Shown: positions 7,431 to 16,096, counted from the stretch's first letter. The stretch is 35,541 nt of DNA from JAOSJT01 sp035914695 (GCA_035914695.1 JAMIQH010000256.1:1-35541); one strand, 5' to 3'. The notes: generated from the letters alone by a model not told the origin. Translations and numbers: made by a program.

Positions 7431-10355
7431 TCATCGCACCGTGAGCTTAACCATCGATCCATGCCCGTTGCACAACATGCGGCAGAAATACACGCCCGGC
7501 GCCACGCGTCCTCCCCTGGCATCGCGGCCATTCCAGGCAACACTGTTCCGACCCGCCGCCAGGGCGCCGTCGTGCAAGAGCGCAACGGGCCGACCAAGCA
7601 CGTCGTGCAATTCGAGCCGGACATCTCCACTCCGCGGCAGTTCCAACTCGATCGTGGCGCCAGCCACGGCGGGCTGAGGATGCACACCGCGAATGGAGGC
7701 CAGCGCCGGCAGTGGCATCGGATCCACGGCGGTCACACCGTTGCTGGGCACGAGCAGCGTCACATCGTCCACCAATACCTTCGACAGCTCGGTGGGAAAT
7801 CCACCGATGCCTTCGGGTACGTCGATCCAGAGTCGCACACGGACTTCATCGGTGAGCGTGATGTGATCGGCCGGGAACAATGTCACCAACGTCCATGTCT
7901 CCTGATTGTCGTCCGTCGTCAACGCGGGCGTCCACGTCGCTCCATTATCCGACGAAACCTCAATGGCAAGGGTGCTCTTGTCCTCGGCCACTCCACCAAA
8001 ATCCATCGACATGAAGGACAGGTGAAGGCGCAATACCGGTTGCGCAAAGCGCCGCAGCAGGAGTGGCGGTGATGTGAGTGTTGTGCGGCCATCGGGGACG
8101 AATTGCACAAAATTCATCCCTCCACCGATGCCCGTCGCGAAGCACAGGTGTCCGTCGGGCGTGTGGTCGTCATCCGGCTGAAGTATCGGACCTCCAATCC
8201 GCTGTAAATCGATTTCCACGGGATCACCACGTTCCCATTTGCCCTGAACGGCCTTATCATCCGGCGAACCCACTGTCCACCCCTTGTCGCTTTCAAAATC
8301 GTCGGCGAACAGCGTCATGTAATCCACCAGAAAGACGTAAAAGCGCAGTGCGTCACCCTCGGGTCCGAAGCGATACTCCTGCTGTGTGCGTGCATCGCGC
8401 GCGCTGAATTGATACGACACGATGGAACCGCGCGCCTGCGCCGGAATCACCGCGCGATAGCATCCGTTGCCTTGTGACTGCGCGGGCACGCCGATCATGG
8501 CGGAGCGGCGGTTGATGACGTACAACACCTGCACATCCTGCAATTCTCCACCCATCATCGCCTGCTGATCGAAACAGAAATCAATGGTGTAACCGCTGAG
8601 CGTGTCGTCGGTATCGGGATGCGGCGTGTGTGTCAAGTTGTTGCGCAGCAACAGTCCCGGACCAATGTTGTGCGCATCGAACGCGGTGATGATCTCGACG
8701 GCGTGCGGAGTGCCGTTGGAAAGATCACCATCGTCGTCGTCGGCCACCAGCGTTTCGATGAACCACTCGCCGAAAGCCAAGCCGTCGTCCACATCGTCGG
8801 GCAAGCCATAGCGCGCTTCATGCGCCAGCCGCCGCACCAGCTCGAGCGAGGTGGCTTCGCGCAAATCCCAGAACGCGCCGCTCAAGATCTGCCCGTCGTG
8901 ATGCCCCTCGCCGATAAGATCGTAGGGATAGCGAAGCGTGTTGCGAAGATTGCGCATCACCTTCGTCTCATCATCCGCAAACACGCCTGTGCCCATGGCC
9001 GCGTGGTCACAGATCAGCGCGGCGTGCAGGTCGGCCGTTCCCTCATGGATCGTGTGATTGACCATACCTTCGCTGCGACCGAGCGCAGTGTACAGCATGT
9101 GATTCACACTGTGGCCAAGCTCGTGGTACAGGACCATGGGCGCAGTTGCCAGCCGCATGCTCGGATGTCCCGCAGCAAGGAATTGCAATTGATCGCCCCC
9201 GGACATGGCATTGGGCTGATCGCCGTTGTATTCCACCGTGATCGGCATTTGAAAATCCATACAGGTCATCGCCGGATCCAGCACCTTCATGTAGGCGTGA
9301 TGCTTGTTGGTATGGTAGAACAGCACGCGCTCGAAGGCGAAGGAGTTGGCGTCGTTCCACTCCAGCGCGAGCGGCGTGCCCGGCGTCGCCGTTGTCTGTA
9401 TCACACCGGCGGGTTTGTCGTCGTTGATGATTTTCACCCATGGACCTTCGAAGGAGGCGCGCACCGCGGCACCGGCGGTAAGATCCACAGACAGCACGCC
9501 TTGCTCATTCGTGATGTGCCGCGTGCCGCCAATCGTGACGTACATGTCGGAAAACGGCATGTCACTCAGCACGGGCTCGTTGGGATGCACCATCGTGACG
9601 CGTCCCCGCACCGTAACGTCGGTGCCGATATCAAAGCTGGCCGCTCGGCGCCAGAGCAGCGCTCCGTCGACGGCGTCCACATAGGACACGAAACGTCGTT
9701 GCCGCACGTCGGTGATTGGAATTTCATGTACCATCCGATAGCGGAGGCCATTGGCGGTGTGCACGGGAAGAATGGCGCTGCGCGTGATGTTTGCCGCTTT
9801 GCGCAACGAGGCGGGGACGTCGAGGCCAGAGCTCGCCGCAATCACCGCCGCCGAGGCATCGATGCGCGCGGCAGGTAGCGCCGGGATGTCGCGGTAGACT
9901 TTCGCGCCATACATCGGCACGTTGCCATTGGCGTGCAGACGCAGTTCCACTTCGGATAGCAGCACGGGCATCCCCTCGTGGCGCTGCAAAAAGGTCACAT
10001 ACCAGCGGTCGCGCACACGGGTGCAATGTTGCAATGCGAGCTGAGACGCGTCCACACCGAGCAGCGCGCGGTATTGGTGAATGAAGGCCCAAGCGGCCTC
10101 CCGGGCGTTCGCGTCGGTGACGCTGTCGAAACCGTCGATGCGCAGCGGCGCTCCGAATGCGCGCTGTGCCGCACCCGTGGCGGGATCACGTAATACGTTC
10201 ATGCCTCCCGGTGAAGGAGCCGCGGAGAGGGTGTGCGATTGCGCGCTTCGGGGAAGGGGAACACTGCCATCCGACAACATGCCGGAAGGATATTGCTGCG
10301 CGTGTAGCGCCGAAAGCGTGAGGAGCAGAAGCGAAATGATAAATACTCTGGTCAT
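7431..10355 (-). CDS. Secreted zinc metalloprotease (fungalysin/thermolysin-like) with T9SS C-terminal domain
   Basis: 974 residues. The start at 10355 is preferred over an ATG seven codons upstream because AAGGA lies 7 nt before it and the signal peptide (MTRVFIISLLLLTLSALHAQ) then begins at residue 1. An N-terminal FTP-like inhibitory propeptide (about 40-190) precedes the catalytic domain. The zinc site is gluzincin type: HELGH at 411-415 with the third ligand in HEGTAD (Glu438, Asp441), as in M36/M4 peptidases. After the peptidase come beta-sandwich regions (about 590-880) and a T9SS type A-like sorting domain at the end (GVYFCRMLCNG ... VKLTVR). The protein is probably exported across the outer membrane, then activated by loss of the propeptide. 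It is monocistronic. Confidence 0.87.
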   Translation of the reverse strand: MTRVFIISLLLLTLSALHAQQYPSGMLSDGSVPLPRSAQSHTLSAAPSPGGMNVLRDPATGAAQRAFGAPLRIDGFDSVTDANAREAAWAFIHQYRALLGVDASQLALQHCTRVRDRWYVTFLQRHEGMPVLLSEVELRLHANGNVPMYGAKVYRDIPALPAARIDASAAVIAASSGLDVPASLRKAANITRSAILPVHTANGLRYRMVHEIPITDVRQRRFVSYVDAVDGALLWRRAASFDIGTDVTVRGRVTMVHPNEPVLSDMPFSDMYVTIGGTRHITNEQGVLSVDLTAGAAVRASFEGPWVKIINDDKPAGVIQTTATPGTPLALEWNDANSFAFERVLFYHTNKHHAYMKVLDPAMTCMDFQMPITVEYNGDQPNAMSGGDQLQFLAAGHPSMRLATAPMVLYHELGHSVNHMLYTALGRSEGMVNHTIHEGTADLHAALICDHAAMGTGVFADDETKVMRNLRNTLRYPYDLIGEGHHDGQILSGAFWDLREATSLELVRRLAHEARYGLPDDVDDGLAFGEWFIETLVADDDDGDLSNGTPHAVEIITAFDAHNIGPGLLLRNNLTHTPHPDTDDTLSGYTIDFCFDQQAMMGGELQDVQVLYVINRRSAMIGVPAQSQGNGCYRAVIPAQARGSIVSYQFSARDARTQQEYRFGPEGDALRFYVFLVDYMTLFADDFESDKGWTVGSPDDKAVQGKWERGDPVEIDLQRIGGPILQPDDDHTPDGHLCFATGIGGGMNFVQFVPDGRTTLTSPPLLLRRFAQPVLRLHLSFMSMDFGGVAEDKSTLAIEVSSDNGATWTPALTTDDNQETWTLVTLFPADHITLTDEVRVRLWIDVPEGIGGFPTELSKVLVDDVTLLVPSNGVTAVDPMPLPALASIRGVHPQPAVAGATIELELPRSGDVRLELHDVLGRPVALLHDGALAAGRNSVAWNGRDARGGRVAPGVYFCRMLCNGHGSMVKLTVR

Positions 10356-10531
10356 GCGAATGTCCTTGCTGTGCATGCGTGCGGTCGGAGAATAGGACAG
10401 CGGAGTTCCCGGGGAATCACGTTGCGCGAAAAAAATCGTCGCTGTGTTCGTGCGTACAGTCTCGGCGTCGCCTTGTCCCTCGCGGCGGGGCTTCGTATAC
10501 TATGGTCCATCGACCACCACTTCACACGCAC

Positions 10532-11212
10532 ATGGCACTCGATACCATTACTTGGCCGGACAACATCGATCGCACGGATTTCGTCATGTTTGGTTTGCAC
10601 GGCCGCAATGCGAATAAATACGCGTTCTTTCCCTTCGTGCGGCAGATGGGCTTTCTCCACACCGCGTGGGTGCTGCCCGGTGCCACCTTCGCCGCGGACG
10701 AGGCCCCCGATGTGCGCTGGTGGTTCGACAACGACCGCAAGGATCCCGTGGAAGTACAGCACAGCCGACGCCTCATCACGGAATTGATCGACGCGCGCAT
10801 CGGTAACGGCATGGCCGCGGAAAACATTTTCCTCGTGGGTTTTTCCCAGGGTGCCGTCATGGCGGTGGACACCGCCCTGCGCTATCCGCGTCGCCTCGGC
10901 GGTGTGGTGGCGCTGTCCGGCTACGTGCTGCAGCCCGAACATCTGCGCGAGGAGCGTCATCCCGCCAACAACAATCTCCCCATCTTTCTCGCCCACGGTG
11001 TGCGCGATACTATACTCTCGATTGACGTCGGCCGGGAAAATCACCGCGCTTTGCTCGACCTCGGCTGCGCGGTCGATTATCATGAGTACGATACCGGACA
11101 TCGCGTCAGCAGCGAAGAAACCCGCGACATCCGCGCTTTTCTGCATCGGCACATGTACGGCATGGATCTCGACGACCCCCGCAAGCGCGACGAGCATGTC
11201 GTCGCATTCTGA
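10532..11212 (+). CDS. Alpha/beta-hydrolase (carboxylesterase/phospholipase family)
   Basis: 226 residues from the ATG at 10532. Upstream in-frame ATGs exist (10502, 10379), but a TATACTATGG box at 10491-10500 is placed as a promoter -7 element, which would make the first one untranscribed or leaderless. The fold is read from HGRNAN (oxyanion region near 24), GFSQGA with nucleophile Ser105, the acid in GVRDT (Asp159) and HDTGH-type His190. This is the small carboxylesterase/phospholipase layout (predicted cytoplasmic, no signal peptide). The last 17 nt overlap the following gene, suggesting co-translation. Natural substrate is unknown. Confidence 0.82.
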   Translation: MALDTITWPDNIDRTDFVMFGLHGRNANKYAFFPFVRQMGFLHTAWVLPGATFAADEAPDVRWWFDNDRKDPVEVQHSRRLITELIDARIGNGMAAENIFLVGFSQGAVMAVDTALRYPRRLGGVVALSGYVLQPEHLREERHPANNNLPIFLAHGVRDTILSIDVGRENHRALLDLGCAVDYHEYDTGHRVSSEETRDIRAFLHRHMYGMDLDDPRKRDEHVVAF

Positions 11213-12032
11213 ATCGCCACTCATCGATGCGCGCGGTCAGGTGTTCCAGCCGCTGACCCGCCCCGCCCGCATCGTTTCCCTCGTCCCCAGTTTGACGGAG
11301 TTGCTCTTCGATTTCGGACTCGACGAAGCGGAAATCGTCGGACGCACGCGCTTCTGCGTTCACCCCGCGGCCCGCGTGCGTTCCATCCCCTCCATCGGGG
11401 GCACCAAGACCACGGACGTCGCGCGCATTCTCGCGCGGCGTCCCACGCTGGTGCTTGCCAATAAAGAGGAAAATCTCCGCGATACCGTGCTCGCTCTCGA
11501 TGCGCAAGTGCCGGTGTTTGTCACCAATCCCCGCAATGTGGAGGATGCCTTGCGCATGGTACTCGACCTCGGCCTGCTCCTGCGCGAGCATACCGCGGCT
11601 GCCGCCTTGCATCAACGTCTGGCGCATGCGCTCGACGCCCTGCGTGCCGCGGGTCGCGGCAGCGCGCTGTATCTCATCTGGCGCGAACCCTGGATGGCGG
11701 CGGCAACAGGTACGTACATCGATGCGATGATGTCCCATCTCGGCTTCGACAACGCGCTCGATGCGAGCATGGCGCGGGAGATCACCACCAACGACAGCGC
11801 CTTCTATCCCACGATTTCGCTCGAACACATGGCACGGCTCGCACCACGACACATTCTGCTTTCGAGCGAACCCTTTCCCTTTTCGCCCAAGCATCTCGAA
11901 GAATTGCGCACAGCACTCCACCGCCACGATGCGTCCTGGGCCGCAACCGTCGACATCCGCCTGGTGGACGGGGAATTGTTCAGTTGGTACGGTTCACGCG
12001 TGCTGCATCTCGCGACAACATCCATCGCCTGA
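11196..12032 (+). CDS. BtuF-like cobalamin/metal-binding protein without signal peptide
   Basis: 278 residues. The ATG at 11196 sits inside the 3' end of the hydrolase gene; the open frame continues further upstream but overlaps the hydrolase completely there. The protein has the helical-backbone metal receptor fold: RIVSLVPSLTELLFDFGL at about 24-41, VGRTRFCVHPA, GGTKTTDVARILARRPTLVLANKEEN and a C-terminal lobe with ISLEHMARLAPRHILLSSEPFPF. This matches BtuF/FepB-type substrate-binding proteins for cobalamin or iron chelates. No signal peptide or lipobox is present, and no permease or ATPase gene adjoins, so it may act in the cytoplasm rather than as an ABC receptor. Confidence 0.75.
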   Translation: MSSHSESPLIDARGQVFQPLTRPARIVSLVPSLTELLFDFGLDEAEIVGRTRFCVHPAARVRSIPSIGGTKTTDVARILARRPTLVLANKEENLRDTVLALDAQVPVFVTNPRNVEDALRMVLDLGLLLREHTAAAALHQRLAHALDALRAAGRGSALYLIWREPWMAAATGTYIDAMMSHLGFDNALDASMAREITTNDSAFYPTISLEHMARLAPRHILLSSEPFPFSPKHLEELRTALHRHDASWAATVDIRLVDGELFSWYGSRVLHLATTSIA

Positions 12033-12062
12033 GTCTCAGCACGGAAAGCACGATGATCCGCC

Positions 12063-12896
12063 TCACAGCGCGATACGGACGCGCAGCGTATGCGCAAGAC
12101 GGTAATCCGTGGCCTTGACGCCGTCCGGCGGCGCGGTATCGTGCGTCAATCCAAAACGAGCTCCCACAACAAGAGCGGTGAACAACGGCATCTCGGCAAC
12201 GGCCTCGACCAGGATCCGGGCGTCATCCGGTCGATCGAAGCGTGGCTGCACATAGGCGGTGGCTTCCAGAACCGCTGTGGTCGTAGGGTGACTGTGGCGA
12301 ACACTGAAGTACTGTGTCCACCGATGTTCCCACGTGTGTTCGCGAAGGCCTCCCGGCGGTGCCGCGAGTTCGTTCCACTCCAACATGTACCCTCCGCCGG
12401 TCCAGACCTGAAATCCCTGTGCGCGCACGATATCCACACGGATGCCGGCTCCAACGATGCGTCGCTGTACCAGACGTCGCGCGTCGTCGTGCTGCCATTG
12501 CGCAAATGCATCGATACCGAAGCGCTCACGAAGCATGCGCGTGTAGCGTGCGTGGAAGAACGCCGTGTTGACAATGCGGCGGGATTGTACGGTGTTCCTC
12601 CGTGCATCCGCCAACACAAGAAGGCGATTGTGGAAGGGCGCATCGTGCATCGAAGGCGAACGGTCACTGTAGCGCAGTTGCATACCCCCGCCGAGATCCA
12701 CCACATCGATGTTTCCTTTCAACAGAGAAAGCGAAACGCGTGTATCCAGCGTCCATCCACTGTCGCGCGCCGCAGCCGCAAGTGCTTCCGCGTTGACCTG
12801 CGCGTGCGTGCGCGAAACCAATGAAAGAAGAACGAACAGCTGCGCTGCGACGATGTGGCCGAAGCGCGCGCCGACAGGAAATGGAGGCGTGTTCAT
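12063..12896 (-). CDS. DUF481-like outer-membrane beta-barrel protein
   Basis: 277 residues from the ATG at 12896, chosen because the 22 upstream codons are arginine-rich and not secretory, whereas this start gives a signal peptide (about 1-33, ending SRTHAQ). The mature part alternates hydrophobic and polar residues in short strands with repeated aromatic girdles (RYTRMLRERFGIDAFAQWQHDD, then VWTGGGYMLEWNEL) and ends in a strand RLAHTLRVRIAL. This resembles DUF481 proteins that assemble as outer-membrane barrels of unknown function. It is divergent from the LysR gene with 85 nt between starts, so the regulator may control it too. It converges on the BtuF-like gene with 30 nt between stops. 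Confidence 0.65.
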   Translation of the reverse strand: MNTPPFPVGARFGHIVAAQLFVLLSLVSRTHAQVNAEALAAAARDSGWTLDTRVSLSLLKGNIDVVDLGGGMQLRYSDRSPSMHDAPFHNRLLVLADARRNTVQSRRIVNTAFFHARYTRMLRERFGIDAFAQWQHDDARRLVQRRIVGAGIRVDIVRAQGFQVWTGGGYMLEWNELAAPPGGLREHTWEHRWTQYFSVRHSHPTTTAVLEATAYVQPRFDRPDDARILVEAVAEMPLFTALVVGARFGLTHDTAPPDGVKATDYRLAHTLRVRIAL

Positions 12897-12913
12897 ACGA
12901 TGCCCGTGCGATG

Positions 12914-12943
12914 TTTGTCCCAATCTGCGAATATCGTATCTTG
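12914..12943 (+). promoter_or_regulatory. Promoter of the LysR regulator gene
   Basis: TTTG (12914-12917), 19-nt spacer, TATCTTG (12937-12943): the Bacteroidota-type -33/-7 pair with identical spacing to the rho promoter. The -7 box overlaps the left arm of the dyad at 12941-12958, which would suit repression of its own gene by the regulator. Confidence 0.55.
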
Positions 12944-12958
12944 CACAGCAACGCAAGA
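12941..12958 (+). promoter_or_regulatory. Putative LysR operator (site 1)
   Basis: TTGCACAGCAACGCAAGA. It shares 14 of 18 positions with TTGCGTTGCTACGCAAGA at 13972-13989, and both have outer TTGC/GCAA arms. Found only in these two places near the regulator, by eye. The protein bound is inference. Confidence 0.45.
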
Positions 12959-12981
12959 ACATTAACGATATATTGCATCAG

Positions 12982-13917
12982 ATGGAATCCAGAAATTTCC
13001 AGCTTCTTCTCGCCATCGACGCGTTGCTTCAGGAAGGCAGTGTCACACAGGCGGCCCTGCGCCTCGGAATCAGCACGCCCGCCATGAGTCACACGCTGGC
13101 GCGCATCCGCGACATGTTGGGCGATCCTCTGCTGGTGCGCGCCGGACGACGCATGGTGCTCACGCCCCGTGCCGAGCAACTGCGTCCACGCGTGCGCAGT
13201 CTCGTCGAGGAAGCCACGCAGGTACTTCTGGCGGCGACACCCTTTGAACCCGCAACCTTGCAACGCGAGTTTCTGGTGTATGCCACCGATCAATTCGTCT
13301 CCGTGCTGGGTGCACCTGTTCAGCGCGCGGTGCATGAGGAAGCTCCCGGTGTGACGCTGCGCTACATTCCGAATACACTCGATGATGCGCAGCCGCTACG
13401 CGATGGGAAGGGCGATCTCTCGGTATGCCTGCTCGGACATTTCCCGCCGGAATTTCGTACGCGTAAGTTCTTTACCGACCGCTTCGTCTGTGCCCTTCGC
13501 AAAGATCATCCGGCACTGCGTTCACGTCTGACGCTGGATCGCTGGTTGGGGCTCGATCATATCGTCGTCTCGCCGCTCGGGTTGCCCAGTCTCGTTGATC
13601 GCATGCTGGAGGAGCGTGGCAAGCACCGTCGCATCTCCGCCGTGGTGCCGTATTTCGCCGCCGGCCTGCTGCTTGCTGCCGAAACCGATGCCGCGATCAC
13701 CGTGTCCGTGCGCGCGGCTCTGGCCTGGGCACGGCATCTGCCCCTGCGGCTGATGGAGGTGCCTCTTCCCTTGCCGACCTACGACCTGTATCTTCTCTGG
13801 CATCCACGGCACGACACCGATCCCGCCAACACCTGGCTGCGAGCGCTCTTTCTCCGCGTGGCCGAACAGGAACACTGTCTCGGGGCCGATACCCTGCCAC
13901 GATTACCACGCCCATGA
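12982..13917 (+). CDS. LysR-family transcriptional regulator
   Basis: 311 residues starting at the ATG at 12982. The frame is open upstream, but that part overlaps the divergent barrel gene and its promoter. The N-terminal winged helix-turn-helix spans about 4-65 (GSVTQAALRLGISTPAMSHT as the HTH core, then RIRDMLGDPLLVRAGRRMVLT). It is followed by the periplasmic-binding-protein-like effector domain (about 90-295). The subfamily resembles NodD/NahR-like regulators of aromatic or electrophile responses, which are commonest in Proteobacteria. The downstream three-gene cassette on the same strand is the likely target. The effector is unknown. Confidence 0.9.
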   Translation: MESRNFQLLLAIDALLQEGSVTQAALRLGISTPAMSHTLARIRDMLGDPLLVRAGRRMVLTPRAEQLRPRVRSLVEEATQVLLAATPFEPATLQREFLVYATDQFVSVLGAPVQRAVHEEAPGVTLRYIPNTLDDAQPLRDGKGDLSVCLLGHFPPEFRTRKFFTDRFVCALRKDHPALRSRLTLDRWLGLDHIVVSPLGLPSLVDRMLEERGKHRRISAVVPYFAAGLLLAAETDAAITVSVRAALAWARHLPLRLMEVPLPLPTYDLYLLWHPRHDTDPANTWLRALFLRVAEQEHCLGADTLPRLPRP

Positions 13918-13971
13918 GCCACCAGCTGGGGAGGGAATAGTTGAAAATCATGCAACATAACGTTGTGTGAA

Positions 13972-13989
13972 TTGCGTTGCTACGCAAGA
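13972..13989 (+). promoter_or_regulatory. Putative LysR operator (site 2) before the DJ-1 cassette
   Basis: TTGCGTTGCTACGCAAGA contains a perfect 6-bp inverted repeat (TTGCGT/ACGCAA, 4-nt spacer). It lies 52 nt before the ATG of the DJ-1/PfpI gene. It matches site 1 at 14 of 18 positions. A weaker dyad (CAAC-ATAAC-GTTG) lies just upstream at 13953-13965. Confidence 0.5.
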
Positions 13990-14040
13990 TGAGAATACGC
14001 GATGTTTCCTGTGATCATTACACACAACAGGAGCCACACT

Positions 14041-14787
14041 ATGAGTGCGAATATCAATCGCAGCAATCCCGGTCGAAACAAACGCGTCCTTCTTGTGCTT
14101 GCGAATCCCGCCACATCTCCGACCACCGGATGGCCGGTCGGATTCTGGTGGGCCGAACTCACCCACCCGTGGTGGCAATTCACCGAAGCGGGATACGACG
14201 TCGAAATCCGCAGTCTTGATGGCGGCGCCGTGTCCGCCGACAGCTTCAGCGATCCGGAAGACGCCAGCGGATACTCCTCGCATGACATTCTCTCGCTCGG
14301 ATTCAAAAAATCCGCACAGCACCTGGCCCTGCTGGAAAACACCGCAAGTATAGACGGTGTGAATCCTGCGGACTACGACGCATTGTTCGTTGCCGGTGGT
14401 CAATCCCCGATGATCACCTTCCGTGGTAATACCCGCATGCAGGACTTGGTCGTCGCGTTTCATGAAGCGGGAAAAGTGACGGCGCTGGTGTGTCATGCCA
14501 CCTGTGTGCTACTCGAAGCGCGACTGCCGAACGGCTCCTTGCTGGTGGATGGAAAGACCTGGACCGGTTTTGCCAACAGTGAGGAGAGTTTTGCTGATGC
14601 CTTCGTCGGCCAACGTATTCAGCCCTTCTGGATTGAGGAAGAAGCACGCGCGGTGACCACCACCAATTTCGTGGTGGACCAGATTTTTCGTCCATTCGCC
14701 GTACGCGATGGTCTGCTCGTTACCGGCCAGCAGCAGTTCTCCGGCGCCGCCGCTGCCGCGCTTGTCATCGACGCTCTCGGGCGATGA
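14041..14787 (+). CDS. DJ-1/PfpI superfamily protein (Hsp31-like)
   Basis: 248 residues. The start at 14041 has AGGAG 8 nt upstream; an in-frame ATG at 14002 lacks one. Class I glutamine-amidotransferase-like fold: RVLLVLANP (strand 1), an acidic residue in FWWAEL (Glu39), FVAGGQSPM, and the nucleophile elbow in VCHATC with Cys151-His152. The Glu39/Cys151 arrangement matches the Hsp31/DJ-1 glyoxalase III-chaperone group, which detoxify methylglyoxal or protect proteins from carbonyl damage. That specific role is inferred. It is the first gene of a cassette with the ABM-like gene (ATGA overlap) and the oxidoreductase gene. Confidence 0.85.
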   Translation: MSANINRSNPGRNKRVLLVLANPATSPTTGWPVGFWWAELTHPWWQFTEAGYDVEIRSLDGGAVSADSFSDPEDASGYSSHDILSLGFKKSAQHLALLENTASIDGVNPADYDALFVAGGQSPMITFRGNTRMQDLVVAFHEAGKVTALVCHATCVLLEARLPNGSLLVDGKTWTGFANSEESFADAFVGQRIQPFWIEEEARAVTTTNFVVDQIFRPFAVRDGLLVTGQQQFSGAAAAALVIDALGR

Positions 14788-15377
14788 CGAACGAGAACAC
14801 TGCCACGACGGTGACATCCGCCGATACCACGCAGCCGGTGACGGTGGTGGTGACGCGGAGAGTGCGTCGAGGCATGGAAGAGCAGTATGAGCAGCGCCTC
14901 GCCCAATTGTTGGACGAAGCGCGACTGCTGCGCGGCTATCTCGGTGCCACCGTACAGCGACCCCAGCTTTCGTCACCGCGGAATGAGTACACGAGCGTAT
15001 TCCGCTTTGCCACCGTTGCCGATCTGCAGGAATTCGAGCGCTCGGAACTGCGCGGCCACTTTCTGCGCGACATCCTGCCCACGGTGGAAGCGGATGCCAC
15101 CTGGGATCGCTTGACTGGACTCGAATTCTGGTTCACACCGCCTCCGGGCACCGTGGTGCCGCAGCCGTCACGGTTTCGCATGGCGGTACTGATGATCGTT
15201 GTGGTGTATGCGTTGGTCATGGGTATTGGCGGCGTGATCGGTGCGCTACTGCATATGCTGCCCGGCACCTTGCGCTTGCTCATCACTATCGTGATCGAGG
15301 TTCTGCTCATGACCTACGTGCTTATGCCCGTACTTACCCGGCGCCTCGCATGGTGGATCTACCCCGCAGTGCGCTGA
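14784..15377 (+). CDS. Membrane-anchored antibiotic-biosynthesis-monooxygenase-like protein
   Basis: 197 residues. The start overlaps the preceding stop codon by 4 nt. Residues 18-115 fit a single ABM/dimeric alpha-beta barrel domain (VTVVVTRRVRRGMEEQYEQR, a YLGATV strand, TSVFRFATVADLQEFERSE). This is followed by two transmembrane helices (about 132-156 and 163-185) and a short basic cytoplasmic tail. ABM-fold proteins oxidise quinol or polyketide-like substrates or act as heme/small-molecule binders; the substrate here is unknown. The combination of ABM with two C-terminal helices recurs in uncharacterised stress-cassette proteins, by recollection rather than search. Confidence 0.7.
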   Translation: MTNENTATTVTSADTTQPVTVVVTRRVRRGMEEQYEQRLAQLLDEARLLRGYLGATVQRPQLSSPRNEYTSVFRFATVADLQEFERSELRGHFLRDILPTVEADATWDRLTGLEFWFTPPPGTVVPQPSRFRMAVLMIVVVYALVMGIGGVIGALLHMLPGTLRLLITIVIEVLLMTYVLMPVLTRRLAWWIYPAVR

Positions 15378-15419
15378 CACATGGGCGCGAACAATATTTC
15401 ACAGGAAGAAGGAGTTGTC

Positions 15420-16037
15420 ATGACCATAGGAATCATTGGTGCGGGAAATGTGGGCGCCACGTTGGGGCGGCGCTTTCAGTCCGCGGGGCGGCAGGTGGTC
15501 TACGGTGTACGCAATCCCCAGTCCGCCGATCCGTCGTTGACGGCGCAGGGCGAGCAATGCGCCGATATCGCCTCCGCAGTGCGTCTGAGCGATGTCGTGC
15601 TGCTTGCCACGCCGTGGAGCGCGGTTCCATCGGTGCTGGAGTCGGTGGCGGATTTTGGCGGCCGTCCGCTGCTCGACGCCACCAATCCCATCGCTCCAGG
15701 GTTGCACCTTGCCCTGGGCCACACGGACTCCGGGGGCGAGCAGGTGCAGCGTCTCGCACCGTCGGCATGCGTCGTGAAGGTGTTCAACACCACGGGTGCG
15801 GAAAACATGGCCAATCCCTCATACAATGGCCATGCGTTGTTTATGCCCTACTGCGGCGATGATGACGAAGCGCGCGCCGTTACAGGCGAACTCCTGCGCG
15901 CCATTGGCTTTGACGGAGTGGATTTGGGGCCATTGCGCAATGCCCGTTTACTCGAGCCATTCGGACTGATGTGGATCACCATGGCCATGGTGCGGCAGCA
16001 GGGGAGGAGTATCGGGTTCGTGCTTGAACGGCGGTGA
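15420..16037 (+). CDS. NADP-binding oxidoreductase, F420-dependent NADP reductase-like
   Basis: 205 residues from the ATG at 15420, which has AAGGAG seven nt upstream; an in-frame ATG at 15381 has none. N-terminal Rossmann loop GIIGAGNVGATLGRRF (about 4-19), followed by VVYGVRNPQSA, DVVLLATPWSAVPSVL and LLDATNPI. This is the pattern of NpdG/F420H2:NADP oxidoreductase and related predicted dinucleotide-binding proteins. FNTTGAENM at about 119-127 also fits the family. Whether F420 or another hydride donor is used is not visible; the genus-level presence of F420 cannot be judged. It is the third gene of the LysR-linked cassette and ends before a strong hairpin. Confidence 0.8.
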   Translation: MTIGIIGAGNVGATLGRRFQSAGRQVVYGVRNPQSADPSLTAQGEQCADIASAVRLSDVVLLATPWSAVPSVLESVADFGGRPLLDATNPIAPGLHLALGHTDSGGEQVQRLAPSACVVKVFNTTGAENMANPSYNGHALFMPYCGDDDEARAVTGELLRAIGFDGVDLGPLRNARLLEPFGLMWITMAMVRQQGRSIGFVLERR

Positions 16038-16066
16038 TGTTGCCGGAGTTGTGGTCGTTTAAACAA

Positions 16067-16096
16067 CACACAGGGAGGCACGTGCCTCCCTGTGTG
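16067..16096. terminator. Bidirectional hairpin between convergent genes
   Basis: A perfect 30-nt palindrome: CACACAGGGAGGCAC followed by its complement. As RNA it would give a stem of about 13 bp with a tetraloop on either strand. The minus direction is followed by TTGTTTAAA; the plus direction by CTTCTGC without a T run. It lies between the oxidoreductase (+) and the BFD-like gene (-), so it most likely terminates both. Confidence 0.65.
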
